This document shows, piece after piece, positions 48,186-60,335 of a stretch of DNA of 64,000 bases. Origin of the DNA: Thelephora terrestris (lineage: Eukaryota > Basidiomycota > Agaricomycetes > Thelephorales > Thelephoraceae); assembly GCA_015956445.1 (NCBI GenBank), contig WIUZ02000003.1, positions 2,232,001-2,296,000 of the forward strand. Reading direction: 5' to 3'. Position numbers and translations under genes: made by a program. The notes under the pieces were generated by a model. It worked only from the letters and a program-made list of their open reading frames with translations, did not search any database and had not been told where the DNA came from. The first letter of the stretch is position 1. Every line of letters starts with the position of its first letter.

Positions 48186-49793
48186 ATGCCCTGTCTTGGG
48201 AGCGCGAGGCTTGACTTCGGTGACTTGCTGGCAGTTCCAGTCTCACTGTCTTTGCGGCGTCCCCGCTCCTCGCTGCGTTCATTGCACTTTTCCTACTCGA
48301 GCTCCATTGCCACCTCGACCCGTCGGCCGCCACGTCGCGCGTTCTCTATCATGTCGCAGCTTCGTAGCAACCTTTTTGACTACACCTCATGGCGGTAGAT
48401 GTAGGTCTCATACATGTTATTCTATGGGGTGTGCGTCTAACCCGTAATCCAACATGTCCAGTATCAACGATTTCCTTCGCCATGCAGAGCGCAGACGTGT
48501 CTTCAACGTCAATGGGCTACGTCTACCTGCCGCAGAGTCCATCAATCGGAGTCCTGATGATATCTTCGACCTGATAAAACTCGCCGAGGGTGGGTTTAAC
48601 CGTCCCTTCCTCATTACAATGCGCGGGGGCTTCCAAATGGTGGCGCGTGTCCCGCACCCGGCTGCGATTTCCAAGTACTTCGCTGTCGCTAGTGAAGGAG
48701 TGAAGGGGCTACTGTGGCCTTACTCCGTTCCTCTGGGCTGCCTATACCTGAGGTATACAAAGCGGACATCAAGTCAATCTCACGCCAACTTTCTGAACTC
48801 GGGTCGAGGATGATGTTGATGCCTTTCCCAGCTGGTGGAAACCTGTACTATACTAAAGACTTGGAGAAGGTGACCTGGGGGGCTGGACACCCCGCTAGTG
48901 GATGAGCGTTTCTGCGTCTGTCCAGATACAAGATTGCCACTGTGGTTAGGCGGGAAATCACAGCTCGACGTAGACTGAGGACCATGTAGGCCGCTCTCTT
49001 CCCTTTTTATTGCTCCCTTGAACTAACTGTTACCTATAGACGAAAGTGCCGAGTAGCGCTCGTAAGAGGTGCCGCCAAGGAACGAGCTCATCTAGAGCAG
49101 TTCGGTCGACCGCTGTTGCCACTCCAGCGCGCAAGGAGGGAAGGTTACAAGTACCAGGAGCAGCCGCCGTCGAATCACATCGAGAACCAGGACCGCTATC
49201 TCATCATCGCGTAGTCACTTATCCCCAGGAACCAGGCCCCCAGTCATTTTTGCATCCGCTATCCTGACCCCCAGCTGAGCAATGTCATCGTTTCCAGGAC
49301 GCCCGACTCTACATTGCATCGGCCTGATCAGCTGGCACACCTCAATTTCTCCTTGCCGGAATCCCTGAGCGGCTCCAGAACTACAATGACCCTATTTCGC
49401 ACTAGTAGAAGGAACGAAGAACTGGGGGACGCTTAAAGGGGGAGGCTAGCCGTGGCTTGTCGTGTTCGGCGCGCCGAGGACGTACGCGAGACAATGGAGC
49501 TGGATGCGGAACAGAGAAAAGCGGACGAGACTCTAGAGGCGTACCGGAACATGTTAGGCTTCGAGCCGGAGGGCTGGGTGCCCGCCGTGTAAAACTACGG
49601 GCAGGCCATGACACGCAGCAAGCAGCCAAAGGAGGATACAATTGCAAAGGCCAGGTCGGAGGAGGAACGGGCCCAGATCGCGGCGCACTGGCCCTCGGAC
49701 GACATGGATTGGCCGGCTGGACCCCGCACGAACCCGCACTCTTTCAGCAGCCATTGCCATCCCGTTTCTCGCAGGTATCAGCAGGAAACATAG
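48186..49793 (+). pseudogene. Decayed APH/AIM9-like phosphotransferase
   Basis: Pieces of one agaricomycete kinase-like protein (APH/phosphotransferase fold, AIM9-like) appear in order but in changing frames. An Arg-rich leader (about 48186-48390) resembles a mitochondrial presequence. RHAERRRVFNV, LAEGGFNRPFLITMRGGFQMVARVPHP (to about 48690) and RSSGLPIPEVY (after a frame shift near 48700) follow. Then comes an apparent internal deletion, SISRQLSELGSRM, a stop near 48903, EQFGRPLLPLQRARREGYKYQEQPPSNHIENLDRYL (about 49090-49210), AEDVRETMELDAEQRKADETLEAYRNMLGFEPEGWVPA (about 49470-49590), a stop, and SEEERAQIAAHWPSDDMD (about 49655-49710). Several frame changes, stops and missing blocks make it non-functional. 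The family's substrate is unknown; this group is a large paralogous set in mushrooms. Confidence 0.85.
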
Positions 49794-50513
49794 AGGAGGA
49801 GTCCGTCGACACGGCCGTCATCCACGGAAATCTTCGTTTCCGATCGCCAGGCGTGACATCCCTCCTGCGACCAGGGTCAATGTACAACACAGGTCCAAGC
49901 GAACCCTCGGTCCCCACGACCGACTCACATCTTTCAATGGGGATATCCATCTACCCGGGAAATTCACAAAACGGCCGCCGACGGGGCTGACGACAAGTCC
50001 AATGCAGGGCCGCACCGAGAAATTGTCCTCGAACTCCAAACATTGCACGGCCAAAGACGATCACAAAGGCTAAGAACTTGGTAAGGCGCCCTTGGAAGCA
50101 TCGGGAGGTCAACCCAGTTGGATCTGTTGCAACGTTGTGTCGGTGGACCGGCAACAGCCGTTATCGGCTGACCTTCTATCCCACTTCTATTCTTACAACG
50201 ACCGTGAAAAATCACGGAAGCCGTTAGGGAACAAAGAAGCCTGTGCACCGCGCGCTAGGTCTACCTCCTTGGTTAACCCATGGCCCGAAGACTACGGCCT
50301 TGGTGTGGCTTCGCGATCCGTGGCTAACGTTGCCATGTCCCTGGCAGAAACCACGGCTATGCGAGGCTACGTTTGGGATGCGCTTATACTTATATATAAG
50401 GCGCATCGAACGCCCCAGGGACGACAACCCCCTCGAACCCCGCGGTTGTACGTTGTTCAAGTCGTCCATTTCATCTGCTCATCTTGACGAGCTCTTTCAG
50501 GACTTAAGTTGCC
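49794..50513. other. Upstream region of the third F-box gene
   Basis: No gene recognised. It contains the TATA box listed separately; the rest shows only short frames. Confidence 0.45.
50391..50399 (+). promoter_or_regulatory. TATA box upstream of the F-box/LRR gene
   Basis: TATATATAA stands about 115 bp before the ATG at 50514. It implies transcription starting near 50425 and a leader of roughly 90 nt. Confidence 0.55.
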
Positions 50514-51995
50514 ATGTCCCAAGTCATTCGTACATCGAAAGGCAGCCAGTGTGACATTGCGTCCCAGCAGGGCCCTATCACCAATTTTCCTCTGGAGCTC
50601 AAGGTGGAGATCTTCAAATTTGTCGTCCTCTCATCGGAAGAGAATCGCTCTCATGCGGTCAAAACCCTTTGCCTCGTGGACAAAAACTGGAACAATATCG
50701 CCAATGCAACATCGGACCTATGGACCAAAGTTACCCTGACCTACCCCTTCCTCACCAACAAACTTTCCGCCGCACAAAAGTGGCTCGTAGCTTCCGCGCA
50801 GAAGCCCATCGACGTCGAGATAATTCTCCACGATCCAGAGTGGGACATCTGCACAGGGGCAGATCAACACCCGTTGGCGATTCCTGGCAGGCTTCAGGCT
50901 ATGATTGTGGTGCTCCAGGGTACTGAGCACCGCTGGAGGTCTCTCTCCATCAGGTCGGATACCTGGAGTCCAGTCTGCGAGTTCTTCGAGGTACGGTCAA
51001 TCTCAGACCTTCCTTCACTGGAGTCTCTATGTATCGAACGACACGACGAGGTTCTAGCGGCTATGACCGTCCGTCTCCTCCCTTGGGAGTTCACAGAACC
51101 GCCGATCCAGTTTGGCAGTGACGGTCCCTTCATGCCAAGACTCCGGGAGGCATCCATCATTGGTATACCAGTGCACCATGAATCTGCTGCGGCCTCTCTC
51201 CGGAACCTCCGCAAACTGGAGATTAAATACGATTCCCACAACTTTGGTCCGAACCTCCAATACTTCGCCTCATTCTTGGCCTCATCTCCTGAGCTTGAAG
51301 TTTTGGAGGTCACTGGGTATGGCCCAGTCATAGTCCAGGCCTGGCAACCTTGGCCTTCGCCCGTGCATCTACCCGCATTGAAGCACCTCAAATTAGGATG
51401 GACGTGCCCCGACTTCGCGTGTAACATTCTCCTGCTACTGCAAATACCGGAGACGTTGGAGACGCTTGTCCTGTCCGATACGGAAAGTGGACTTGGCAGC
51501 CACAGATTGTGTGGCTCAGGGTTGTTTAGTCACCACGAAGATTCGTCCGGTATCTTAGAAACCCTCGAAGGGCTTGGATCAGAAGCTTCCAGGGGAGAGG
51601 ACCTCCCAGGTCCGTGGATCTCCATGCGCGGACTGAAGAGACTGTCGATCTCCTGGGTGAAATCCAAAGCTGCTTGCATTTCTGCGTTCATGAAGCGAGC
51701 GTCGATGGTCGAGGAAATCCGGTTGACGGATGTGAACCTGGGGGTTCTTGAAGGCATCGCAGAAGCTCTCGCGGAGCCCGGGCATTTCAAGTCGCTCAAG
51801 AAAATCTGCATCCAATGGATCTGGAATGGTGGCTTTGAAACGGAGGAAGCAGGTCTCTTCACTGACCGCATACGGGATGTTCTGGGTGGAAAGTCAGAAG
51901 TGGTGGTCAGGGAGCTTCGCAGAGGGGGTTGGGATCTTGTTCCCATTGAGCTGGAGGCACTTCTCGATGAAGAAAATGCAGAACGTGGACCATGA
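50514..51995 (+). CDS. F-box/LRR-like protein, 493 residues, intronless
   Basis: A single frame of 493 residues. Residues about 22-75 form an F-box-like segment (ITNFPLELKVEIFKFVVL; AVKTLCLVDKNWNNIANATSDLWTKVTL), the usual opening of mushroom F-box proteins. The rest consists of repeated leucine-rich units (SISDLPSLESLCIER; LRNLRKLEIKYD; SSPELEVLEVTGYG; LPALKHLKLGW; IPETLETLVLSD; MRGLKRLSISWV; MVEEIRLTDVNL), which predict a curved repeat domain. It probably recruits a substrate to an SCF ubiquitin ligase. The lack of introns in a 1.5-kb gene contrasts with its neighbours and is common in recently expanded F-box families. It is the third F-box gene within 11 kb. Confidence 0.88.
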   Translation: MSQVIRTSKGSQCDIASQQGPITNFPLELKVEIFKFVVLSSEENRSHAVKTLCLVDKNWNNIANATSDLWTKVTLTYPFLTNKLSAAQKWLVASAQKPIDVEIILHDPEWDICTGADQHPLAIPGRLQAMIVVLQGTEHRWRSLSIRSDTWSPVCEFFEVRSISDLPSLESLCIERHDEVLAAMTVRLLPWEFTEPPIQFGSDGPFMPRLREASIIGIPVHHESAAASLRNLRKLEIKYDSHNFGPNLQYFASFLASSPELEVLEVTGYGPVIVQAWQPWPSPVHLPALKHLKLGWTCPDFACNILLLLQIPETLETLVLSDTESGLGSHRLCGSGLFSHHEDSSGILETLEGLGSEASRGEDLPGPWISMRGLKRLSISWVKSKAACISAFMKRASMVEEIRLTDVNLGVLEGIAEALAEPGHFKSLKKICIQWIWNGGFETEEAGLFTDRIRDVLGGKSEVVVRELRRGGWDLVPIELEALLDEENAERGP

Positions 51996-52413
51996 TCCAT
52001 CTCCATTTTCATGTTTACCTACTCGTTTCCCTTCTGATCACTACCTCTGAATCTACTCGTTATATATGGTAAACCCTACAATGATGGCGCGGTATCAGGA
52101 GATTATAACTGCATAGAAAATTTGAGTCACAGATCAAGATTTTTAATGCAAGACGATGGAGCTTTCGATGAGCTTTTGGAAGAAGGAGTCTGAGTCCTAT
52201 AGTCACTGCCAATTTCCTGCGTTCCATCGGGGTTCGGCCCGGGACCGCGTTCGGGAACTTCCAGAAGTGAAACCCGGCCACGTGACGCTCATAACACAAA
52301 ACTCAGCTGACGCGTTCGCGCGATCTATAGCCACGCTGAGGTCGTTCAGAGCGACTCGTGTTATACTGAGGGCTGCCAACCACCCTTCTTGGCAAAAATC
52401 CGATCCCTCTGCG
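51996..52413. other. Intergenic, upstream of RNase H1
   Basis: No gene seen. A frame open through 52156-52413 joins the RNase H1 start region out of phase and is unlikely to be coding. The region must contain the RNase H1 promoter. Confidence 0.5.
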
Positions 52414-53757
52414 ATGCCAAAGGTAGTTACAGGTTTCTACGCCGTCTGCAAGGGGCGTGAGATCGGCGTGTTCACGACTTGGTATGTGTCCTCAGTCGCT
52501 TCGTGTTTGAGAGAGGTCATCGCTCGAGATCTGCTCCTGAGATCTACATGCAGTGTGGGTAGTTTTGAAAACGTGGCTGAAAGGTGTCCATCTGCAGGGA
52601 CGAAGCCCAGTCGCACGTCCAGGGATTCCCTGGAGCCAAGTTCAAAAAGTTCAAGACACTGCCCGAGGCGGAGCAGTGGTACAAGACTAATCTTCCACAA
52701 CGCCCCGCGAACCCACAACCTACGACCACCACACCCAGCACATCCACCGTATCAGCTTCCAATGTTGTTCCAAGGAGCTCGAGGAGCGTAGGGGTTTCTC
52801 CCGTACGATCGAAGCCATCTCCGACGACCGTTCCGAAGCTGGTACCTCAATCCGTGCCTAGGGTCGTGGCCCCTACCCCCGCACCAGCGCCGGTCCAGCT
52901 TCCGAGGATAGCTGCTCCCAAGAATACCACCGTAGAGATTGTGTACTCGGACGGTGCGTGTAAGGGGAACGGGGGGCCTGGTGCCGTCGCTGGCATCGGT
53001 GTGTGGTGGGGACCCAACGATCCAAGGTACAGAGTTTCCTCCGCTCTCCAATGCCCCATCAGAAATGACCGTGTTTGTATTCAAGGAACCTATCTGAGAG
53101 ATGCCCCGGTGGTCAGACGAATAACAGAGCGGAGCTAATCGTACGTCGCAGCCCGGATCCTCCGGTCCGAACGTATTGGAAAACATATCACAGGCAATAG
53201 CACGCGTTTTGGAGACAGTCCCCAAAAGCACAAACACCCTCATAATCCGCACGGACTCGCAATATTCTCAAAACGGTGCACACCCCCGCTCTCCCCACGA
53301 TCTTATTCGTTGGCTCCTGACTACGAATACCCTAAAACAGCACTGACAAAATGGTGTCTCAACTGGCGCAAGAACGGTTGGAGAACCGCAGGGGGCCAAC
53401 CCGTCACCAACAAGGAACTTATCGACTACACGCTCAACCTCATCGAGACTCGTCATCGATCTGGTCAACCAGTTCGGCTGGAGTACGTTAAGGGTCACTC
53501 AGGTGATATAGGGAATGATGGGGCGGATGCTCTGGCCGTCGGAGGATGTAATCTCCCTGAAATACCGGAGAGGGACTGGGTAGGCCTCAAAAATGCGTAC
53601 AACGCGGTACCAGACATAATGGCTGACTTTGCGGATATCGATCCCGCGGTAAGCCCGGGCAGGTATCTGTTAATATTCAGTGTTTCTCACAAGCTACCCA
53701 TAGGATTTCATCTTGAGCGACGAGGATCTCATGAGGGAGCTCGAGGAGGACTTTTAA
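52414..53757 (+). CDS. RNH1: Ribonuclease H1
   Basis: Six exons encode 331 residues: 52414-52481, 52598-53026, 53086-53140, 53194-53275, 53341-53648 and 53704-53757. Residues 7-50 are the N-terminal hybrid-binding domain (FYAVCKGREIGVFTTWDEAQSHV, GAKFKKF, WY). A Pro/Thr/Ser-rich linker follows to about residue 130. The RNase H fold has all four acidic metal ligands: D141 in YSDGA, E182 in NNRAEL, D205 in RTDSQY and D274 in NDGADALA, plus H264 in KGHSGD. The enzyme cuts the RNA strand of RNA-DNA hybrids in nucleus and/or mitochondria. There is no clear mitochondrial presequence before the first ATG. The third exon starts after an AAG acceptor. The gene is convergent with ARB1, with 215 bp between stops. 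Confidence 0.94.
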
Positions 53758-53972
53758 CCGTCCTCTTCATGTACGATGTTTGAAGGACGGAGCCCAGGGA
53801 CGCACATTTATGAAACTCACTTCTTGGTGTATAACGTATGCGGTAATGCATTGAAACAATCTAATCTATGTTGATAAAATCTGTATATACGAGGGCACAA
53901 CGTACCACAGGCAGAACATAGTCTAACAAGCTGGGCGTGCAAGCGGGGGGCTGTCGCGGCCATTCATGCCAT

Positions 53973-56303
53973 TCATGTCTTGCCCTTGGTGGCAGTTTTG
54001 CTGAACAACTTAGCTTTTTCCAGGGCGGAGAAACCTGCGTTGGTCTGTTAGCCGAGCGAAGAGCCAATACAAGAACTCCAGAACGTACTGTTTTTGATGA
54101 GCATCTTTTTATAATCGACGATGCTGATGTCCTCCTTGGTCAAGTTGCGAATCTTGCGACCCTTCACTTCCCAAAGTTCGTTCGCAACCTGGGAGATCAA
54201 ACCTGTAGAAGTTTTTCAGTACGAATTACCCATTTGGCAATTGACAAGGCGTACGGAAATCGTGAGATACGATAACGACACCGCCTTCGTATTCCTTGAT
54301 TGCTCTTGCGAGAGCATCGATGGAGGCCATATCCAAGTGATTAGTCGGCTCATCTGTGAATGGAGGTCAGCTGATGTCATATACTAGAAAGTTAAGCAAT
54401 TGCAGGCTTACCGAGGAGGAGGATGTGCGGGTGTTCCATAGCCAACTGAGAGAACACCACACTGTGAACCAATGAGCGACCTTATCAAGGTCAAGGTTTG
54501 CGTGTACATACCGATTCCGTAAACCATCGGATAGCTGATAGATCGGCGATACTTGGTGGGCTCCTGACAGACCGAATCGCCCAAGCTGACCTCTCCACGC
54601 CTGGAGGTCCTTGTCAGGATACTTTTCGTGGTATGTGGACTGGATATGGTCGAGAGGCGACTTGTCGTATGGGAGCTGATCAGCGGAGTGCTGCGAGTAC
54701 TTGGCTAGCTTCAGGTTGACGTGGCGGGAGACGGTTCCCTCTACCGGTTGAAGTGCTCCCGTAATTAAGTTAAGCAGTGTGGACTTTCCAGTACCGTTCT
54801 GTCCGACGATGGCAACACGGGAATCCATACTGAGAGAGATCAGCTGCGTTCGTTAGAATTGAACAGCTGGACCGCTTACTCGATACCAAAAGATAATCCC
54901 TTGTACAGGTAATCTTCGGACTTTCCCGAGTAAGAAAAGGCCACGTTGTTGAAGGCGAGGATCGGCGGAGGAAGTTTCGAGACATCGTCAAAGTTGAATC
55001 GAAGGGTCTTGGGAATTTCGATTTTCTCAATCAAACCAGCGGCCTCCATCTTATCGATGATCTTTTGCTTAGATTTCGCTTGCTTGACAAGATTGGCGTA
55101 TGTACCAGCAGAGGCAATGAACCTAGAAGCCATCAGTAAGAGTCCGGATTAGGAACCAGAAATGAACCGTACTTCTTGATGTGAGCAATCTCCTCCTGTT
55201 GCTTACTATAAGCCTTCATCTGGTTGACCTCGTTCTCCGATTTCGTTCGGACGTAGGTAGAATAGTTGCCGCCATAGTACACGAGCTTCTTCTTTGTGGT
55301 CAGGTCCATGATGTTCGTGCAAACGGTGTCCATGAAATCTTGAGAGTGGGAGGTGACAACAAGGATGTGGTTATACGTCGACAAGTAAGCCTCCAGCCAG
55401 ACGACAGCCTCAAGATCCAAGTGGTTGGTGGGTTCGTCAAGAAGCAACAGGTGAGGTTTTATAAAGAGAGCTCGAGCGAGGGCCACTCGCATGCGCCAAC
55501 CACCACTCATATCCTTTGTCGGTTTCTGCATCATCTTCTGGTCGAACCCAAGACCGTGAAGGATACTCCCAGCCTTTGCCTCAAAAGTGCTGGGATCCAA
55601 TTCCTCCAATTCCTCGTAAGCGGCATCGAGAGCTTCATCGTCACCTGCGATGGAAAGGTCCTCTATGCGTTGCTCGAGTTTGGCAACCTTTTCCCTTGCT
55701 GAAGCGACGATGAACTCCACAGCATTGGTGTCCGAAGGCTCGGCTTCGCCGCGAACAAGGTAGATGTCGATGTGGTCGGGGATTTTGATATCTCGTTCAA
55801 AAATCGATTGCAAGAACGTAGACTGATGTGACCAGGTCAGATGAAGGGGTGAACAATTGGGGTAAGTGGAGCACCTTTCCGGAACCGTTCTCCCCCAGGA
55901 GCCCATACCGTTGGCCATAGTTCAGAGAAACCTCAGCTCCTTCGATCAGTAATCGTCCATGGAAAGAGAGTGTGTATTGATCCATCTTGATATCTCGACC
56001 CTTGAGGTCAGAGACCAGGACACCAGCAGCGCTCCTGCAAGCCGTGTGTCACCTGTGAGTTGTGTGTATGTGTAGAGAGCCCGCTCACCTTTCCGTTGCG
56101 AGCTTGAGTTTCTCCATGGCGCTGAGATCCTCGGTACTGCCGGAGGCAGACACATTTGTGAGAGGAGTAGTCGCCGAGCTCCCATCGACAGATCCCGTGG
56201 GAGTTGAGGTTGCGGTGGATGAAACAGCGCCTTTCTGCTTGGCAGCCTGCTTAGCGGCCTTTTCTGCGAGACGCTTTTGTTTAGATGCTGACTGAGGAGC
56301 CAT
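53973..56303 (-). CDS. ARB1: ABC-F ATPase Arb1, ribosome biogenesis factor
   Basis: Nine exons encode 636 residues: 56303-56089, 56034-55875, 55822-55173, 55122-54880, 54829-54512, 54461-54412, 54353-54255, 54202-54089 and 54034-53973. The N-terminus is Lys/Ala-rich ([17 protein letters not shown]), then Ser/Thr-rich. Two ABC cassettes follow without membrane segments. Cassette 1 has Walker A GENGSGKS, signature MSGGWRMR and Walker [13 protein letters not shown]. Cassette 2 has GQNGTGKST, the Arb1-type signature LSDGLRNR and [11 protein letters not shown], then [14 protein letters not shown] charged inter-cassette linker ([27 protein letters not shown]) is typical of ABC-F. Arb1 (ABCF2 in animals) is an essential factor for 40S and 60S assembly. 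Length and C-terminus are complete. It is divergent from the VPS9 gene. Confidence 0.96.
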
Positions 56304-56818
56304 ATCGGTATCGTGTAAGGCGCGAGAGTGAACCGATGGGCGAGCTGGTTATCACAGAGGATAGACAAGGTTGTCCCGAAAATCGATCTCAAGAAACTTT
56401 TCGGCAGGTGCCGGTCGGTCCCCGAACCGTGACCATCGCTACCAGAAGTGAATGCACGATGCGTCGAATTAATCCTGAATGAACTAAAAATGTATGAAAA
56501 CGCTGTGAAGAGTGCTCATTCTCCCATGAAAAAGCAAATGAAGTCGCTCTTGCTGGATGACGGAAGGGTCAGCCGGAAGAAGTGTCGATCGAACTCACGT
56601 ACACCTCCCAGTCTTCCGCTTCCGCCCACAGAGTGCGCCTACACCACCCCTGCAACCGACTCGAGACGCGATATCTGTGGACCAGAGCAACTTGAGCGTA
56701 CGCAATACCGCGCAAGTTTTAGTCCAAAGTAGAACTCGTTTCGATGATTGGCCGAACTTAGAGTCACGATCAAGAGAAACAGTGGAACAAGTAATACACC
56801 TCGTGGCTGCCTTCCGGA
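56304..56818. promoter_or_regulatory. Divergent promoter between ARB1 and VPS9-domain gene
   Basis: 515 bp lie between the two start codons. No TATA box or other named motif stands out. Regulatory role is inferred from position. Confidence 0.5.
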
Positions 56819-59800
56819 ATGTCCGGTAGCAGTCGGGACTCTCTGTTCCCTGCGACGAGCATCGGTCGCTCTCATGGTCAACACATCCAACGCTCTGTTT
56901 CACCAAGCCCCAGTATACGCGAACCTCTCGCTACCCACCCGCTCCTCTCACCTTCTCCGCCCTCGAATCTCTCCCCCACCACCACCTCTCCACTAGATTC
57001 CGCGAACAGCCAATACCCCGCTACCGCGCGTTATGTTCCGTATACACCCAAGCACCGTGTCTCTAGCGTTGCAACTACCGGAACAACCACCCATTCGCCT
57101 CTTTCCATCTCCACACAACTACACCATGGCGATGCTACCAGCAAACTTCAAGTCATGAATCTTAAAGCCGCTGCCCAAAATATTGGGTTGGATGTTGCGA
57201 GTGTTGGATGGGCTATTTTAGAGAAACTCATTCATGAGAATGACCATAGCCCGGAGTGGAACGAGATCTGGCACACCCTCTCAACAGACAAGGTGAGCGG
57301 ACTTGAATTTGGGCCGGGAATTGCGTTTATTTTCCCCCACGCAGGCTACACTCCTGCTGCCCCTCGAGTCGAATACAGAGGTCATTACTGCAGAATTCAT
57401 CAAGTCGCACATTGTATTCTGCGATAATCTACTACCTGCTGCAGGCTCTATCTCACCCTTCGTTACCCTTTCTGGGCTACGCGCAACCCTACGTGGTGAT
57501 CAACTTGTGTTCCGGTCGAGCATACATCCGTCGTCTAAAGCGTACGAGAAGGTGCTGACCCCAGCTACACGAACAACCGGTCTTGCTTCACTACCTCCAC
57601 TGTCAACTGCCACTCGTGCTTATCCCATTTTCACGCTCATCCATACCGAGTCTGGGGTCTCCCACCTTCCATTACCTCCCCGTCCCCCGCCAGTTCATAA
57701 ACCCCCTCTACCTCCCCGTCCGGCTACCCTTGTGAAGCCGTCCGGACAATCATCCACCCCAATACACTCTCGACTAGGCAACCCATTCACCTCACTCTTC
57801 GGTACAAAATCGACGACCAGTACCCCTACCTCCAGTTCCGCCGCCCCAACTCATTCTCCTGCAACGTCTATCTCCACGCTCCCAGACGAAGCCAGTGATC
57901 ATCAAATCGAGCTCCCAGTTTACACGATCGACAAACGAATACAGTTCCCTGTCGTCGCAAAGGCTGTCTGCAAGGCATTGCGGGAGGAAGTAAAGAATTC
58001 ACTTTCCGGTGAAAAGAACAGCGGTCTTTCGAGTTGGCTTGTCAAAATGGTTGTCGAGTGGCTGGAAAAATCATTTTTTCCGTTTATAAAGGATAAATCC
58101 TTAGGGGAGGTCTATGTTGTGAACGAGTTTGGGTTTGAGGCAGAAGAAGTCTCCAGGACGGTTCAAGGTTTTTATAACGAGATCAACGAGGCAGTTGTGA
58201 ACAAACTTCGGCGGACGTCCAAGCTAAAGCGGCACATCAGTCCCCAGACTTCTGGATTCGGTACAGATCGTGCCTCGCTCGTAAGTGCCACGGAGGAAGA
58301 AGTCAGCGAAAGTGAAAAGGAGAGAACGCGGGGGAGTCCTATGATCACAGAGCGGACTGAAGAGGAAAAAGTCCGTCAGGTTATGGAATCTGTCGAAGGA
58401 ACAATTTGTGATCTCTTCTACGACCGGTGAGCCATGTCAAACCACAGCCTCCCCACGATTTCCTCAGCTCTGAATTCCTCAGGTTATTCATACCTTCCAA
58501 CTCGGATGACCTGTCGCACGACGAGGCTTTGTCTTCCAGGATAGCGGCTCTTAACTTGCTTGATTTGAGTCTGGAGAATCTCGGTGTCGAGATAGATCCA
58601 AGTGCCGTAGATGACATGAAAGATGTGATAAAGGCGTGTGGAGACAGTAAGCTACTCCAGGAAATATTTTTTGGGTGTTAACCTACAGTTTTACAGCTCT
58701 GGCCCAAATTGACTCACCCACTTCTCGAAGACCAGCTGAGAAGTCCGCTTTGCTGGTCAAAGCTCACAAGATTATTGTCGGTATGCGCACGCATCGGCGT
58801 TTTTAAACCATAGTCTAACGCTTGAGTCTCCAGAGGAACTGTCGAAGCTCCCCCCTGTTAGGTTAAGGGCAGAGGCCGAAGAGTCTGGGCTATCAAGTGG
58901 TACAAAAAGTCCCGCCCCATCACCGCTGACGCTCCATATTAAAGAATTAGAGCCATTGCCACCGGCTGAACCTAAGACTCCAACGATAAACGGAAGAAAC
59001 GGCGGGCGTTCGACGCCGACTTCTCTCGCATCGGACCCAGGGCGACCACTGGAATCACTCTCAGATGGATCTTATCCCCCAGACGAACCCAAAACCTTCA
59101 AACCTACTCCTGTTTCTGGGGACGTAATCCTCCCCTTGATGATCTACTCCGTGGTCAAATCGAATCCCCCACGCTTCCTCTCCCATCTCTTGTACACCCA
59201 GCGGTTCAGGAATGAATCGGTTGGAGGGGAAGAGAGTTATTGTTTGATAAATCTGCTCGCCGCTGCGGAGTTCCTCGAGAACGTTGACCTGGCCGCTCTT
59301 GGTCTGCAAGCGGAGGGTATTGATACGTCGGATTTGACACCATTGCCGGTGGCGAGGAGCAGGAGCGCGAGCGTGGGGAGTGTGGATGTAATGCCGCCAA
59401 CGCCAACCACGACCGGCTCCACGGCGGGTCTCCGGGGTCGGGTTGAACAGCAGGTGGATGCGATTGCTGGTTCCGCGAACAAGGTCTTGTCAGGCGTGGT
59501 TGACTCTTCGTTTGGCGTCTTGCGAGCCTTCTTACCTGGTGGGCAAAACGGGCAAAACGCGTTGCAGCCTCCGGAAGTCATCGCCCAGGAGCCAAAACCT
59601 GGGTTCGGTCTGTTGAAGAGGGAGACTGGGTTTTCTATCGCCACTCTTGCTGCTGCGCTACCCATCGCCCGACAGCGGTCGAACCAATCTAACACGACTG
59701 CGGATGAGAGTGGGCAACAGATGACGGAGGTTTCGAGACCGAGCTCGAGGATGTCTAAACACTCAAGGGTGGGTGGAGCCGGGGAAGAGACTCACGAGTC

Positions 59801-60335
59801 CTCTGAGGAAAGTCAGGTGAACAGTGAGGAGGAAGAGGAGGAAGATGAAGATGAGGAGCACGATACGAGGAGTATCAAGAGCTTTGAGAGTATGATGAGC
59901 CAGAGGAAGAGAAGGAGGAGAAAGGCCGCTAGTGGACGTAAGAGTCTTGCCGATAGGTTGGCGAACGTACCGGGCCTACAGAAGCTGTCTCATACCCTCG
60001 AACCAAAGCCAAGCTCCGATGCCAAGGTAAATGATACCCCTTCTACCGATTCTCCTCCGCCCCAGTCTTGATTTCTAACCTCGATTCATGTATCGCAGTC
60101 CGTTTCGCCGAACACGGCGAAGAATTCCGTGGCCCCCGCTGTGCAGAAGGAGTGGAATGAGACCCCAACGTCGTCGAGGCCGCCTTCTCCGGTGCCAGTG
60201 CGGATCGCACCCCCCGTTCAGCGGTTCTTGGAATGCAACGAGGACGATCTTCGACTTTCGGAGGTCAAGGAGTTGCTGAGGGAGTATCGGAGGGTGGTCG
60301 AGGGGATGCGTACTTTGGGCGGTTTTCAGGAATGA
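56819..60335 (+). CDS. VPS9-domain Rab5-type exchange factor
   Basis: Six exons encode 1077 residues: 56819-57292, 57345-58426, 58483-58646, 58697-58780, 58834-60026 and 60099-60335. Residues 1-100 are Ser/Pro-rich. A middle part has Pro runs that could bind SH3 domains (LPPRPPPVHKPPLPPRP). The catalytic VPS9 region is recognised from HDEALSSRIAALNLLDLSLENLG (about 528-550) and, after a linker, VILPLMIYSVVKSNPPRFLSHLLYTQRFRN (about 697-726) followed by EESYCLINLLAAAEFLENVDLAALGL. These match the conserved helices with the Asp and Tyr that act on Rab5/Rab21-class GTPases. An acidic run (SEEEEEEDEDEEHD), a basic patch (RKRRRRK) and a C-terminal helix follow. It likely promotes GDP release on endosomal Rabs. 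The domain's layout in fungi varies, so I do not equate it with yeast Vps9 or Muk1. Confidence 0.9.

Noticed and set aside
52156-52413. Upstream open frame before RNase H1
   Set aside because: It is out of phase with the RNase H1 start and has no domain content.
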